Positions 32,501 through 45,305 of a stretch of 64,000 nucleotides of DNA are shown one piece after another. The translations under genes were made by a program, and so were the position numbers. The notes under the pieces were generated by a model. It searched no databases and was not told the DNA's origin. It saw nothing but the letters and a program-made list of their open reading frames with translations. Source of the DNA: a bacterium (GTDB taxonomy: Bacteria > AUK180); NCBI GenBank assembly GCA_023144005.1, contig JAGLGN010000006.1, positions 65,841-129,840 on the forward strand. Reading direction: 5' to 3'. Numbering within the stretch: position 1 is the first letter of the stretch; each line of letters opens with the position of its first letter.

Positions 32501-34543
32501 TTATAATATTTCGCCTGTGATACCTTTAGTGTTCTTTGAAATGATCTTAATATCAACGATCTGCCCTACCTGATATCTTCCTTCACTATAAGCGGCAGCT
32601 CCGGGAATGAAAACATCTGAATGTGCGCCCGAATCGGTAAATACTCCGAATGAGGTAATATTTTTTATACGCGCATTGATCTTTTTTCCCGGCAGAAGCT
32701 CTTTTTCGTTTTTTATTGCGGGAACAAATGCGATATATGCCCCGGTGACCCGGGGATCCCTGCCTGCATTTTTCAATTCCTCAAGGATGAAGGCACCCGT
32801 ATCGAATTCTTCCGGGGATAGAAAATCCTTGAGTATATTAACCTCGACCTCGGCTAATCCCTCCGGGAGCGATCTTTCAGATATCTTGAAATGCCCCAAT
32901 ATCTTCTTCAGAACAGGCAATTGTTCCTTGATTATCGCCGTTGAATCGATAATATCATCCGCTTCAAATACCCGCAAAAATCCCTCGGCCTGTTCAAAGC
33001 TTTTCTCTCCGAATCCCTTCACCTTCATAACATCCCGCCTGGTCTTAAAACTGCCCTCGGTTTCTCTCTTTATAATAATATTCGACGCGATACGCGGTGA
33101 GATCCCGGAGATAAATGACAGGAGTTTTTCAGATGCGAAATTAAGATCGGCACCAACTTTATTTACCGTAAAATATACTGTTTCTGACAGTTTCTCGCTC
33201 AGGAGCTTCTTATTAATATCATGCTGATACTCACCCACTCCCAAGGATTCGGGGGTAACCTTTACCAATTCGTTCAGAGGGTCTTGAAATCGGCGGCCGA
33301 TAGAGATGGCCCCTCTGTATATAAGGTCAAGATCGGGAAATTCTTCTCTTGCTTCCTTTGAAGCCGAATAGATAGAAGCGCCATCCTCGGAGATGAGAAA
33401 TACTTTCTTGTCAGTTTCCGCCAATATCCGGTACAACTCCTGCGAGCCAGTGCCGTTGCCGACCGCGATCACAAGTCCGGAAAATTGTTTTTGAAATCTC
33501 TCCACCACCAGCAGAGCATTACCATCGTTTGTTTTGCCGAATTCTACCAATGCACCCGTATCAGATAAGAGTACCCATTTATGTCCCGTCCGAATACCCG
33601 GGTCAAAAGCAAGTGTCCCGACTTTGCCATAGGGCTGTGTGAAGAGGAGCTCAGACAGATTCCTGCGGTAAACTCCGATCGAGAATTCATCTGCTTTCTG
33701 CTTCAGATATTCTTTGGCTTCCGTTAAGAACTGTTTTATCAAGTGATCAGTAAATGCCTTGTGTGAAGCGGCGATGGTAAGCTCTGTCTCCCTGGGGAAT
33801 AATCTGCGGTTGATATATCTCTGTGAGAATTCCTCATTCAGAGATAATTTAAGATTAAGAATGCCTTCCTTTTCACCGCGTAAAATAGCATGTATCTGAT
33901 GCGGATAGATCTTTTTTACATGTCTGGAGAATTCAAAATACCGATCGTATTTATATCCGGCCTCCTTTTTGCCTCTTTTCACTGATACGATGAGGAAACC
34001 ATAGCGGAATGTCTGATCTCTGAAATACTTTCTGACAGCGGTATCCAGGAATATCTTTTCCGCAAGTACGGCAATGATACCCTTTTTGAACTCAGCTTCA
34101 CCCGCGATCTCTTTAAGCCCGGTCGCCCTTGAAAATTCCGGGATAACACCCTTTTGAGCCATATCCGCATAAGGCCCTATGCCTTTTGCGAGGTATCTCT
34201 TTGCCAGAGATGTTCTTTCAGGGCGATACTGTTCATAGAAATCTTCCAGCTCCTTCTGAGTGCTGATACCGTTAACACGCGAAGCCATCCGGGTATCCAG
34301 AAGCTCAAGCTCCTCCAATCTTCTTTTTACCGTTACTTTGCGGGCTTCGAGGTCCGAGTAATATTTTAATTTATCATAGACAAGTGAAATGCCGACCTCG
34401 TCCAGTCCCCCGGTGCTTTCTTTCCTATACCGCGCAATGAACGGAATGGTAGCTCCCGTTTCAATTAGCTTTCTTATATTTCTTACCGCATCTTCCGATG
34501 CAGAGGTTTGCTGCGCTATGATATTTGTGGGATCGATCATCAT
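32501..34543 (-). CDS. tex: Tex-family S1 RNA-binding protein
   Basis: 680 residues, slightly short of the usual 720-780. In order: an N-terminal helical domain (IIAQQTSASEDAVRNIRKLI and TIPFIARYRKE are signature segments), a YqgF/RNase-H-like domain (GTLAFDPGIRTGHKWVL), tandem helix-hairpin-helix units (GISPRIASNIIIKRE and VKGFGEKSFEQAEGFLRV) and a C-terminal S1 domain (KKINARIKNITSFGVFTD onward). Tex proteins bind nucleic acid and affect transcription and RNA handling. The protein is cytosolic. Its ATG overlaps the previous stop codon by 4 bases. Confidence 0.93.
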   Translation of the reverse strand: MMIDPTNIIAQQTSASEDAVRNIRKLIETGATIPFIARYRKESTGGLDEVGISLVYDKLKYYSDLEARKVTVKRRLEELELLDTRMASRVNGISTQKELEDFYEQYRPERTSLAKRYLAKGIGPYADMAQKGVIPEFSRATGLKEIAGEAEFKKGIIAVLAEKIFLDTAVRKYFRDQTFRYGFLIVSVKRGKKEAGYKYDRYFEFSRHVKKIYPHQIHAILRGEKEGILNLKLSLNEEFSQRYINRRLFPRETELTIAASHKAFTDHLIKQFLTEAKEYLKQKADEFSIGVYRRNLSELLFTQPYGKVGTLAFDPGIRTGHKWVLLSDTGALVEFGKTNDGNALLVVERFQKQFSGLVIAVGNGTGSQELYRILAETDKKVFLISEDGASIYSASKEAREEFPDLDLIYRGAISIGRRFQDPLNELVKVTPESLGVGEYQHDINKKLLSEKLSETVYFTVNKVGADLNFASEKLLSFISGISPRIASNIIIKRETEGSFKTRRDVMKVKGFGEKSFEQAEGFLRVFEADDIIDSTAIIKEQLPVLKKILGHFKISERSLPEGLAEVEVNILKDFLSPEEFDTGAFILEELKNAGRDPRVTGAYIAFVPAIKNEKELLPGKKINARIKNITSFGVFTDSGAHSDVFIPGAAAYSEGRYQVGQIVDIKIISKNTKGITGEIL

Positions 34544-35103
34544 CTGAGGTCCCGTGTATCTCCTTGAATTCCCAGAAAGAAATCCTTTTTATTGTGATCA
34601 TAATAGAGGAATCTCAATTCACCGTCCTGCTCCATCACGGGACCGGAAATAAGCAGATTCCTTGAAAAAGAGTTATCCACTCTGAAGGGAGTAAAATCAT
34701 ACCATGATATCGGCACGGTCGAAATATGTCCCGAATCTTTCAATTCATCCCAAGTTGAGGGAAAGCGCTTATAGGAATAGATGTATTTTTCCACCTTTAC
34801 CGCGGTCCGGTACAATACCTTCTTATCACGGTTGATAATCGCTTTATTATTTAAAAAGAATCGGAATGGAACCGGGAAAAAATACAGGATCAGCAAGAGA
34901 AGAACAAAATATTTTTTCATACGCAGCAGAATGATCAGCGTTATCGGAAGCAGAATAAAATAATTTACTATTACAATAAGCCGTAAGACGGAAAAATCCA
35001 CTAGCGACCTTATCATGTTCAGAAGTATCGCATTGAATGTAAATATGGCCAAAGCAGATATGTAATTACCGCTTTTTGAGTTCAGCCACTGTAATACCCG
35101 CAT
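34540..35103 (-). CDS. Unknown membrane-anchored protein with a pseudopilin-like C-terminal motif
   Basis: 187 residues. The ATG at 35103 is preferred over one at 35121 because AAGGAG lies 9 bases ahead of it. Two or three hydrophobic stretches fill residues 10-95. A soluble C-terminal part of about 90 residues then contains KVEKYIYSYKRFPSTWDEL and a short strand-rich end (ELRFLYYDHNKKDFFLG). The first phrase resembles the helix-to-loop region of type II pseudopilins (aiexYxxxxgxyPtxxxeL), but no prepilin cleavage motif is present. I cannot name a family. It is embedded between mutS2 (38-bp overlap) and tex (4-bp overlap), so it should be co-translated with them. Confidence 0.7.
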   Translation of the reverse strand: MRVLQWLNSKSGNYISALAIFTFNAILLNMIRSLVDFSVLRLIVIVNYFILLPITLIILLRMKKYFVLLLLILYFFPVPFRFFLNNKAIINRDKKVLYRTAVKVEKYIYSYKRFPSTWDELKDSGHISTVPISWYDFTPFRVDNSFSRNLLISGPVMEQDGELRFLYYDHNKKDFFLGIQGDTRDLR

Positions 35104-37372
35104 TATGCTGTTCTCCTTCATAACTATCGTTATAATTATCTACCAGAGGATGAGTTGACAGATACGCCCTTATCCCTTCCTTTAATTTACCGGTACCTTT
35201 TCCGTGCAGTATATAAACATTCGCAAAGCCCGCTACATACGCTTCATTCAGCACCGCTTCGACATCGGGAAGTGCTTCCTCCACCCGCATGCCTCGAATA
35301 TCGATCTTATCCCTTGTTTTGATATTGGTCACGGCAAACGGTTCGGTTTTTTCCTCATTACCGCCTTCTGTCAACGAGACGATCATTGACCTTTCTACCT
35401 CAAGAACAAGATCACCCACCATCAGCTTCGCCAAGTCGCCGGCTGTTTCTATTATCTCATAATAATCTGAGGAATTGGCTATCCTGGCTAAATTGCCCTT
35501 TGCGAAAAGGTCCGTCGGAACATCCCCCTTCTTCTCACCCGGGTCCAGTGCCTGAAGCTGCTCTTCTTTATTGATGAATATCTTTTCAAAAAGGACTTTT
35601 TTCTCTTTTTTCAAGGGCGCTATTTCCTTTTTCAATTCCTCATAATCCCTTTTCAATTCTTCGAATTTCCCAAGAAATTCATTTTTATAATTCTTTTCCA
35701 CATCAGAAAGTCTCTTTTTGAGTTCTCTGTCACGCCCTTCCAATTGTGTTGCTTTCTCGTTGAGATCATTCTCCATCGTGATATTCTCTTTGATCAGACG
35801 GTCAAGCTCGCCTTTGCTCTCCAGATAATTCGTATATTCATTACCCAAAAATCCCTTGACCTTTAGCAAGAATTCGGGGGATAATTTGAGGCGGGCACCG
35901 ATCTCCAGGGCATAGCTCTCTCCCGACAGTCCGTATTTTACCAAATATGTAGGTGCCATTTTTCCCACATCAAAGATCATTGAGGCCAGCATCGTCTCCT
36001 TCTTGGAAGAAATATATTCCTTCACTACACCGGAATGCGTCGTTAAAAGAGAATCGCCCGCTTTCTCAAGAAGAAAATCGACCAGTGACATGGCAAAACA
36101 ATCCGCCATTCTGGGTTCTGTACCTGTACCGGGTTCATCGAATATGGCAAGATCTCCTTTATCAAATGTATTCAGCGCATCACGCAGCTTGATCAAGTGA
36201 GCAGAGAAGGTGGACAGTGAATCCGATATATTCTGCCTATCCCCGATATCAATAAAGATCCTGGGGTAATACGGGATCGCGGACCCCCAGTCACTTGGAA
36301 GAGGAAGCCCCATTTTTCTCAAAAGGGCGCATATCGCCACTGTTTTCAATGTGATGGTCTTGCCCCCTGTATTCGGCCCGGAGATCAGAAGCATTTTAAA
36401 ATCCTTCATATCCAGATCGAAGTCCACCGGTTCATGGCCTGTATTCTCCTCGTATCTCCACTGCAGTACGGGGTGACGGGCACCTATCAATTTCATCTTG
36501 TCGGATGATGAGGGAATAGAAAATTTATATGCCTTCAAGAATTTGGCGGAGGCGATAAAATACTCCGCTCTTTTATGCAAGGCGCAATTGTTCAGAAATA
36601 TTTCCCTGTCATCATTGATCAGAGAGGTCAATTCGGTTAAAAGCCGTATCTCCTCACGGCGAAGCTCCTCATATGTCTCGGTAAGGCTGTTGTTAGCATA
36701 AACGATCTCCATCGGTTCAATATAGGTGGTCTGGCCGGTAGAGGAAATGGAATGAATGATGCCGGGCACCTTATTCTTGAAATTAGACCTGATCGGAAGA
36801 ACAAAACGGCCGTCCTTCAGGGTAAAAAAGTCCTCCTGAAGATACTTCTGCTTTCTGTATTTTCTCAGCAGATCATCGATCTTTCGCCTCATCGAGGCCT
36901 GAAGAGAATCACGCTTCTTGTGAAGATCACTTAACAACGAGCTGGCATTTCTTTTGATGCTGCCCTCAAGGTCGATAATACGGGAGACGGCATTGAGAAA
37001 TTTCCTGTTGACCACAATGGGAAATTCATTCTCGAGGCCCGCCTGTTTCACAAATGCTAAAAGGATGGAACTTTTTGCCTCCACATTGTATATGTGAATG
37101 ATCTTTTCCAGATCAAGATGATAGCCCTTGATATCAATATTTGAGAAATACTCCTCATATTCAGCGGGAATATACAGATCCGGCAGATCGGGGATATCGA
37201 TGAACTTGCCTATGATGCGGTAACTTGTATCGGATGCCGGTTCTGAAAGAAAGTCAGCGTTTTTGATCTGAGCGGCTACATCGGGACTTGTGGTAAAACC
37301 CGAAAGGCGAGTAAGATATGCCCCTAATTCCACTTCATTAAAATAATCAGCGGCCATTGCAGCTCTTTCCAT
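35066..37372 (-). CDS. mutS2: MutS2 endonuclease/ribosome-rescue ATPase
   Basis: 768 residues from the ATG at 37372; a TTG five codons upstream lies within the previous gene. The MutS core and clamp regions lead to the ABC-type ATPase: Walker A GPNTGGKT near residue 330, the STFSAHLIKL signature and Walker B LAIFDEPGTGTEP. A charged coiled coil of about 100 residues follows (DRLIKENITMENDLNEKA onward). The Smr domain at the C-terminus has IDIRGMRVEEAL and HGKGTGKL (near 722). Known family roles are suppression of recombination and rescue of collided ribosomes. The usual LDLRG of the Smr nuclease is IDIRG here. It sits in the gyrase operon with 38-bp overlap into the next gene. Confidence 0.92.
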   Translation of the reverse strand: MERAAMAADYFNEVELGAYLTRLSGFTTSPDVAAQIKNADFLSEPASDTSYRIIGKFIDIPDLPDLYIPAEYEEYFSNIDIKGYHLDLEKIIHIYNVEAKSSILLAFVKQAGLENEFPIVVNRKFLNAVSRIIDLEGSIKRNASSLLSDLHKKRDSLQASMRRKIDDLLRKYRKQKYLQEDFFTLKDGRFVLPIRSNFKNKVPGIIHSISSTGQTTYIEPMEIVYANNSLTETYEELRREEIRLLTELTSLINDDREIFLNNCALHKRAEYFIASAKFLKAYKFSIPSSSDKMKLIGARHPVLQWRYEENTGHEPVDFDLDMKDFKMLLISGPNTGGKTITLKTVAICALLRKMGLPLPSDWGSAIPYYPRIFIDIGDRQNISDSLSTFSAHLIKLRDALNTFDKGDLAIFDEPGTGTEPRMADCFAMSLVDFLLEKAGDSLLTTHSGVVKEYISSKKETMLASMIFDVGKMAPTYLVKYGLSGESYALEIGARLKLSPEFLLKVKGFLGNEYTNYLESKGELDRLIKENITMENDLNEKATQLEGRDRELKKRLSDVEKNYKNEFLGKFEELKRDYEELKKEIAPLKKEKKVLFEKIFINKEEQLQALDPGEKKGDVPTDLFAKGNLARIANSSDYYEIIETAGDLAKLMVGDLVLEVERSMIVSLTEGGNEEKTEPFAVTNIKTRDKIDIRGMRVEEALPDVEAVLNEAYVAGFANVYILHGKGTGKLKEGIRAYLSTHPLVDNYNDSYEGEQHNAGITVAELKKR

Positions 37373-37373
37373 A

Positions 37374-38135
37374 TTATTTACTGTCAATAAATTCCAATTT
37401 ACCCTTTATGATATCCGGCTTATACCCGGCATCAAATAAGACCTGAAAATAGGGCCGGGCGGTTTTATACTTCTTACGGCTATAATAGAGGTCAGCCATC
37501 ATAAATAGGCCATCGTTTCGGAACTCCTTGATCTCTGAGGCTTTCTCATAATATTTGATCGCATCCTTCCAATGATCTCTTAATGTGGCAAGGTTGCCGA
37601 GCATCAGATAGATCTGCCCTTTTTCGGGGGAAGTAAAATTGAAGCGCTTCAGATAATCCCGGAATTCCTTTTCCGCATCGGAGTACAGCTTCGCCTCCAG
37701 ATAGCAGGTATAAATAGAATCCATGATCTTGATCAGGTCGTATTCCACCTCGGAATACCGGAAAAGCATCCTATATTCGTAGATGGCACGCTCATAATTC
37801 TTGAACTCTTCCCTGTAAATATCAGCAATATACCTTTGAGCCCTATAAGAATATTCACCCTTCTCTCTGGAGAGGGCAGTGACTTTTGTAAATTCGATAA
37901 CCGCAAGTTCGTATCTCTTAAGGTCCACATAATAGATGCTTCCGATATTGAATTGTGCCGGAATAGCATGCTTGGACCTGCGGCTCTTGAATACTATGGT
38001 CTGAAACTTTGAGATGGCGGCTTCAAATTTCTGTTTCTTCCATAATTTATATCCCTCGATATACGCGGCACGGTCAGAGGCACATGAGGACAGAAAAAGC
38101 ACAATAAGGAGAAGGGGTATTGCTTTATTCTTCAT
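37374..38135 (-). CDS. TPR lipoprotein, BamD/YbgF-like
   Basis: 253 residues. A signal peptide ends in the lipobox LSSC with Cys18, so the mature protein is lipid-anchored in the envelope. The rest is a run of TPR-type helical pairs (for example [39 protein letters not shown] and [15 protein letters not shown]). The arrangement resembles BamD/YfiO or other outer-membrane TPR lipoproteins, but no Bam partner is nearby, so the assignment stays general. It overlaps gyrA by 11 bp and mutS2 starts 1 base after its stop, showing translational coupling. Confidence 0.85.
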   Translation of the reverse strand: MKNKAIPLLLIVLFLSSCASDRAAYIEGYKLWKKQKFEAAISKFQTIVFKSRRSKHAIPAQFNIGSIYYVDLKRYELAVIEFTKVTALSREKGEYSYRAQRYIADIYREEFKNYERAIYEYRMLFRYSEVEYDLIKIMDSIYTCYLEAKLYSDAEKEFRDYLKRFNFTSPEKGQIYLMLGNLATLRDHWKDAIKYYEKASEIKEFRNDGLFMMADLYYSRKKYKTARPYFQVLFDAGYKPDIIKGKLEFIDSK

Positions 38136-40560
38136 CCCCCAGATCCTCTTCCGAATAGCTTTTCTCTATGGAAACGATGCCGTCCTTGGCGGAAACATCC
38201 ATTACCTTCACGCCTTGCGTATTCCTGCCAATATGGCGGAGCTCCGACATCAGCACCTTGATCAGTATGCCTTCTTTGGAGATCAGTGTGATCTCGTCAT
38301 CATCCGAAACCTGTTTGACACCCACGACATATCCGCTGCGTTCGGTAACCTTGATATTTATAATACCCTTGCCTGCACGCGCCTGGGTCCTGTACTCGGA
38401 AACATCCGTACGCTTGCCGATACCTTTTTCTGTGATGGTAAATATAGAATAATCGCTTTGAAGTATCTCTGATGTTACCACGAAATCTCCCAGAGAAAGA
38501 TTTATTCCCCTGACCCCGCGGGTGTTCCTGCCCATAGGCCTCACATCTTTTTCTCCGAATGTTATTGACTTTCCTCCCTTTGTCGCAAGGAAAACATTAT
38601 CTTTGCCCGATGTCAGGCCGGCAAATATCAGGTCATCGTCATCATCCAGATTAATGGCAATGATACCGGTGGAACGCGGATTTGAGAATAGTGAGAGATT
38701 GGTCTTCTTGACCGTTCCCAATCTCGTCGCCATAAATACATTCCTCTGATCATCGAACTCATCCACGACAACTATGGAACGGATCTTCTCTTGCTGTGTC
38801 AAAGGAAGAAGATTTACGATCGCCCTTCCCTTGGCCTGCTTCGAGCCCTCTGGGATCTGATACCCCTTCATCCAGTAACACTTTCCCGCTGATGTGAATA
38901 TGAGCAAATATGAGTGCGTACTTGCCTGATACATCTGCTCAACGAAATCGTCATCCTTTGTCTTGATACCGCGCGATCCTTTTCCGCCTCTATGCTGTGT
39001 CCGAATAAGATTCGAGGCCATGCGCTTCACATAGCCGCTATGGCTCAATAGAATAACAATGTCTTCTCTTGGTATCAGGTCTTCAGCGGAGATGTCTTCT
39101 TCATCATCTATGATCAAAGTCCTTCTTTCGTCATTAAAGGTTTCACGAAGGTCAAGCAATTCCTTTTTAAGTATTCTCTCGATCTCTCTCGGATTTGCCA
39201 GAATGCTTTCATAATTTTCTATTTCCGTATATTTTTGTTTTAATTCATTCTCTATTTTATTTCTCTCCAGTCCCGTAAGCTGATGAAGCCTCATGTCGAG
39301 GATGGCCTGAGCCTGAAGTGTAGTCAATTTGAATTTCGATTTCAGCTCTTCTCTTGCCTCTTCTGTGCTGGCGGATTTTCTGATGATCGCGATTATCAGG
39401 TCAATATTGTCAAGAGCTATCTTCAGGCCCTCAAGTATGTGAGCCCTTCTTTTGGATTTACTCAGGAGGTATTCCGTCCTTCTTCTTACAACACCCTTAC
39501 GATGAACAATATGGCAATCCAGCACCTGCGGCAATGTGAAGACCACCGGTTTGCCTTTATCTATGGCAAGCATAATCGCGCCGAATGTTATCTTCATCTG
39601 AGTGTGTTTAAAGAGTTGATTAAGAACAACCCGGGGAATGGAATCTTTCTTCAATTCTATGACTACCCTGATGCCTTTTTTATTGGATTCATCACGGATA
39701 TCATGTATCCCTTCAATGGTGCCTTTATCCGCCAGAGCTGCAATAGCTCCGATCATATTGGCCTTATTCACCTGATACGGGATCTCTGAAACTATAATGA
39801 CGGAACGGCCGGTCTTATCTTCTTCGATATTCGCCTTGGCCTGGAGTTTGATCTTTCCGCGGCCGGTCTTATACATATCCAGCAATCCCTGTCTGCCCAT
39901 GAGAAAAGCACTTGTGGGAAAATCCGGGCCTTTGATAAATGCCATCAGATCTTCCGCCGTGGCCTCTGTATTGTCGATCTTGTGGATCAGAGCATCGATC
40001 ACCTCTCCCAGATTGTGCGGGGGAACATTTGTCGCCATGCCGACCGCGATACCGGAAGAGCCGTTTACCAGAAGATTGGGGAGTAATGAAGGGAGGACAA
40101 CGGGCTCCTGAGTGGTTTCATCGAAGGTAGGTGCGAAATCAACCGTGTCCTTATCGATATCCTCAAGCATCGTCATCGCTATTTTCTGCAATTTGACCTC
40201 GGTATAACGATATGCGGCTGCCGGATCACCGTCGATCGAACCGAAATTACCCTGCCCGTGAACCATCGGATAACGCAATGAGAAGTCCTGCGCAAGGCGG
40301 ACGATCGTATCATACACCGCCTGATCGCCGTGGGGGTGGTACTTTTTGATGACCTCACCGACCACACCGGCGGATTTGATGAATCGTTTATTTGGAAGAA
40401 TACCTTCCTTGAGCATAGCATAAAGGATACGCCTGTGAACCGGCTTCAAACCGTCTCGGATATCCGGAAGGGCTCTGCCTATGATAACACTCATGGCATA
40501 ATCTATATATGAGGCTTCAACCTCTGTTTTGATATTTACATTTCTAATATTTTCAACCAT
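38125..40560 (-). CDS. gyrA: DNA gyrase subunit A
   Basis: 811-residue subunit that cuts and rejoins DNA for negative supercoiling, acting as A2B2 with GyrB. The winged-helix region holds the catalytic Tyr119 in YRYTEV. The C-terminal beta-pinwheel carries a GyrA box, QHRGGKG (near 525), which marks gyrase rather than topoisomerase IV. In the quinolone-resistance region the residue matching E. coli Ser83 is Gln80 ([10 protein letters not shown]), while the Asp87 equivalent is kept (D84). A GGAG 6 bases ahead of the ATG gives a clear start, 11 bases after gyrB. Confidence 0.97.
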   Translation of the reverse strand: MVENIRNVNIKTEVEASYIDYAMSVIIGRALPDIRDGLKPVHRRILYAMLKEGILPNKRFIKSAGVVGEVIKKYHPHGDQAVYDTIVRLAQDFSLRYPMVHGQGNFGSIDGDPAAAYRYTEVKLQKIAMTMLEDIDKDTVDFAPTFDETTQEPVVLPSLLPNLLVNGSSGIAVGMATNVPPHNLGEVIDALIHKIDNTEATAEDLMAFIKGPDFPTSAFLMGRQGLLDMYKTGRGKIKLQAKANIEEDKTGRSVIIVSEIPYQVNKANMIGAIAALADKGTIEGIHDIRDESNKKGIRVVIELKKDSIPRVVLNQLFKHTQMKITFGAIMLAIDKGKPVVFTLPQVLDCHIVHRKGVVRRRTEYLLSKSKRRAHILEGLKIALDNIDLIIAIIRKSASTEEAREELKSKFKLTTLQAQAILDMRLHQLTGLERNKIENELKQKYTEIENYESILANPREIERILKKELLDLRETFNDERRTLIIDDEEDISAEDLIPREDIVILLSHSGYVKRMASNLIRTQHRGGKGSRGIKTKDDDFVEQMYQASTHSYLLIFTSAGKCYWMKGYQIPEGSKQAKGRAIVNLLPLTQQEKIRSIVVVDEFDDQRNVFMATRLGTVKKTNLSLFSNPRSTGIIAINLDDDDDLIFAGLTSGKDNVFLATKGGKSITFGEKDVRPMGRNTRGVRGINLSLGDFVVTSEILQSDYSIFTITEKGIGKRTDVSEYRTQARAGKGIINIKVTERSGYVVGVKQVSDDDEITLISKEGILIKVLMSELRHIGRNTQGVKVMDVSAKDGIVSIEKSYSEEDLGDEE

Positions 40561-40571
40561 TTTCAGCTCCG

Positions 40572-43350
<2,779 letters not shown>

Positions 43351-43354
<4 letters not shown>

Positions 43355-44481
43355 TCTATGGGACGGATCGGCATGATGATAGTGAAATATTCGTTACTGT
43401 CCAGCGGTTTCGTAAGTACCGGCGCGCGCTGATCGATAAAGTTAAATTCTATCTTTTCCTCATCAAGATTCATAAGAACTTCCTTCAAGTAATTGATATT
43501 GAAAATGATCTTTATGGATTCCTTGTTATCTTCGAGCTCTACCGCCTGCTGCGCCTCGCCGACCTCCGTAAGGTCGGTATTGACCATCAGTACATCTTTC
43601 TCAAAACTCAGATTAACATTATAACTCTTCTTCTCGGCAAGCACGGAAACGAATCGGATGGCCTTCAATACGGCAATCCTGTCCAATACGATCGTCTTCA
43701 TTGAGGATGTATCTGGGATTATTGACTCATAATCGGGATATGTGCCGACGATCAATTTACCCACGATCTCTGTATTCTCGTAATTGAACGCTATCTTGCC
43801 GTCGCCTTCAGGGAGGACCACAGAAACAGGGACATCGGTCTGAGGAAGTGAACTCACAAGGAAACTCAGTAATTTTTCCGGAACGATAAGCTTCAGGTTC
43901 TGCGCCGGAGGTTTCTGAAATTCAACCTTACTCTTATTTACTACAAGACGATGGGTATCCGTGGACACCATATTAAAGAGGCTATCATCTGTGGAGATCT
44001 CCCATAATGCCCCCATGAGAACCATATTTGAGGTATCTCTTGAAACGGCATATGCGGTCTTTCTGATATTTTCTTTAAGAAGTTGGGCGGATATTATAAA
44101 AGAGTCCTTTTCTTCGAATTTCGGGAAAACCGGATATTCGTCCTCCGAAAGGCAGGCAAATGTTACCTTTTTAAGGCCGGCATTAACCTTTAAACTCTCA
44201 GAACCCGTTTGTTCGACCTCAAGCTCCTCTTCATCAAAATCCTTCAATGCGGCATTAAGGAATTTCCCGGGTATACCGATCGCGCCTTCCTCGACAACAT
44301 CCGCTTCTACTCTTTTTTTCAGATTTATCTCGTAATCAGTGGCCTGCAGAATCAAGCCGTCGCTCTTAGATGCTTTGATCAAAATGAATGAAATCGCCCT
44401 GTATGTGGTAGCCGGAACTATGATGGTATTCAGCTCCGCGACCGCGTTCCTCAAATCATCTGTTTTCACCTTGAATTTCAT
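43351..44481 (-). CDS. dnaN: DNA polymerase III beta sliding clamp
   Basis: 376 residues, the normal length for the ring-forming clamp of three repeated domains. Family landmarks are the N-terminal MKFKVKTDDLRNAVAELNTI, RLVVNKSKVEF in the middle and the C-terminal YFTIIMPIRP. It tethers DNA polymerase III. It heads the nine-gene operon to the purine permease and has its own promoter and a GGAGG ribosome site (CCTCC on the plus strand, 44487-44491). The usual upstream neighbour dnaA is missing. Confidence 0.96.
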
Positions 44482-44500
44482 ATATTCCTCCGTATCTTAT

Positions 44501-44529
44501 ATTATACCAAATCTGTCGTGTTTTTCCAA
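44501..44529 (-). promoter_or_regulatory. Promoter of the dnaN-gyrB-gyrA operon
   Basis: Minus-strand TTGGAA (44524-44529), a 17-bp spacer and consensus TATAAT (44501-44506). The predicted transcript begins near 44494 and has a leader of only about 13 bases that carries GGAGG before the ATG at 44481. Confidence 0.75.
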
Positions 44530-44600
44530 ATTATCTGAGCATATTTTATATCCAATATATCATGAGTTAAGCAGTGGTTTTTATTTTTTTTCTACTTGCT

Positions 44601-44987
44601 CTATTTTTCCCTTTCTTTTCTGCCTAAAACGGGGAGAAATGGCAAGTATAGCGAACCAAGGATGAGTGCATTGAAAACCACCCACAGGGACTCCGGAGAA
44701 CGGCCGGATGCGGCTGTAATAATACATATAATAGGGAGCAATAAGAGGATGATGCTATTAATCGCAATTAAACCGAGAAAATAGCTTATCAGAGGGACGG
44801 CAAAAAGTGCCAGAAGGAAAAGAAAAAATTGACCGCCTGAAATGATCAGAAGGATGAAAAAAAGGCCGCTGAGTATTATCAGAAACGGCAGAGTTCTGGC
44901 CTTCCTCTCGGTAATTATGCACGCCATAGTAGAATATGGGATGATCAACAGCCAATGGCCGAGCAATCTCTGCTTGAATTTCTCCAT
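44601..44987 (-). CDS. Small hydrophobic membrane protein of unknown function
   Basis: 128 residues, dominated by about four membrane segments between residues 10 and 120, with a charged tail (GRKEREK). I recognise no family. The frame is open further upstream, but the ATG at 44987 is chosen because an extended -10 element (TGCTACAAT) ends exactly 5 bases before it, the same leaderless geometry as at other genes here. The upstream frame also runs into repeat-like intergenic DNA. The gene sits 119 bases before dnaN, where dnaA is often found, and is not related to it. Confidence 0.65.
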   Translation of the reverse strand: MEKFKQRLLGHWLLIIPYSTMACIITERKARTLPFLIILSGLFFILLIISGGQFFLFLLALFAVPLISYFLGLIAINSIILLLLPIICIITAASGRSPESLWVVFNALILGSLYLPFLPVLGRKEREK

Positions 44988-44992
44988 GGGAT

Positions 44993-45001
44993 ATTGTAGC
45001 A
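44993..45001 (-). promoter_or_regulatory. Extended -10 element with leaderless spacing
   Basis: Minus-strand TGCTACAAT lies 5 bases ahead of the ATG at 44987. The -35 position is poor (T-rich), which fits an extended -10 promoter. It decides the start codon of the small membrane protein. Confidence 0.5.
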
Positions 45002-45253
45002 TTTCAGGCAACATAATAAAAGCGAGGCATGAATGCTTCGCAGTGACCCAGTGGCCCAGTGGAACATGGAAATGGGTGATAGGATGATAAGGTGATAGGT
45101 TTGTAGGTATGAGAAGTATGGATCCTTCGCACAAGGCTCAGGATGACAGAGGACACGGCATGCAGCGTTCCTACACCAATCTATTTTCTTTTGTTCCCTT
45201 CCCCACTGTTCACTATTCACTTCGCTGTAGGCCTCGCACTACGGCGAGCCCTA
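45002..45253. repeat. Repeat-like intergenic filler
   Basis: No gene is supported between the small membrane protein and lpxC. The stretch contains short direct repeats (CCCAGTGG twice near 45050-45062; GTGATAGG words near 45077-45098), an inverted GCTCGC/GCGAGG pair, and phrases typical of dispersed intergenic repeats in other genomes. Read on the minus strand, part spells CHPEPCAKDP, like the CHPERSEG-type repeat translations common in databases. Confidence 0.45.
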
Positions 45254-45278
45254 AGGGGCAGGTATTGCACCTGCCCCT
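45254..45278. terminator. 10-bp perfect stem downstream of lpxC
   Basis: AGGGGCAGGT (45254-45263) and ACCTGCCCCT (45269-45278) pair perfectly around ATTGC. It begins about 27 bases past the lpxC stop on the minus strand. No T-run follows, so it may be a 3'-end stabiliser or part of the surrounding repeat rather than a true terminator. Confidence 0.45.
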
Positions 45279-45305
45279 ATTTATATGAAAACGGGTGATT
45301 GGGGG

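Noticed and set aside
32607-33227. 206-codon open frame antisense to tex
   Set aside because: It lies wholly inside the conserved tex frame, with biased Ser/Phe-rich composition and no initiation signal.
44482-44600. Gap before dnaN considered as replication origin
   Set aside because: There is no cluster of DnaA-box-like 9-mers and the gap is only 119 bases, taken up by the dnaN promoter.
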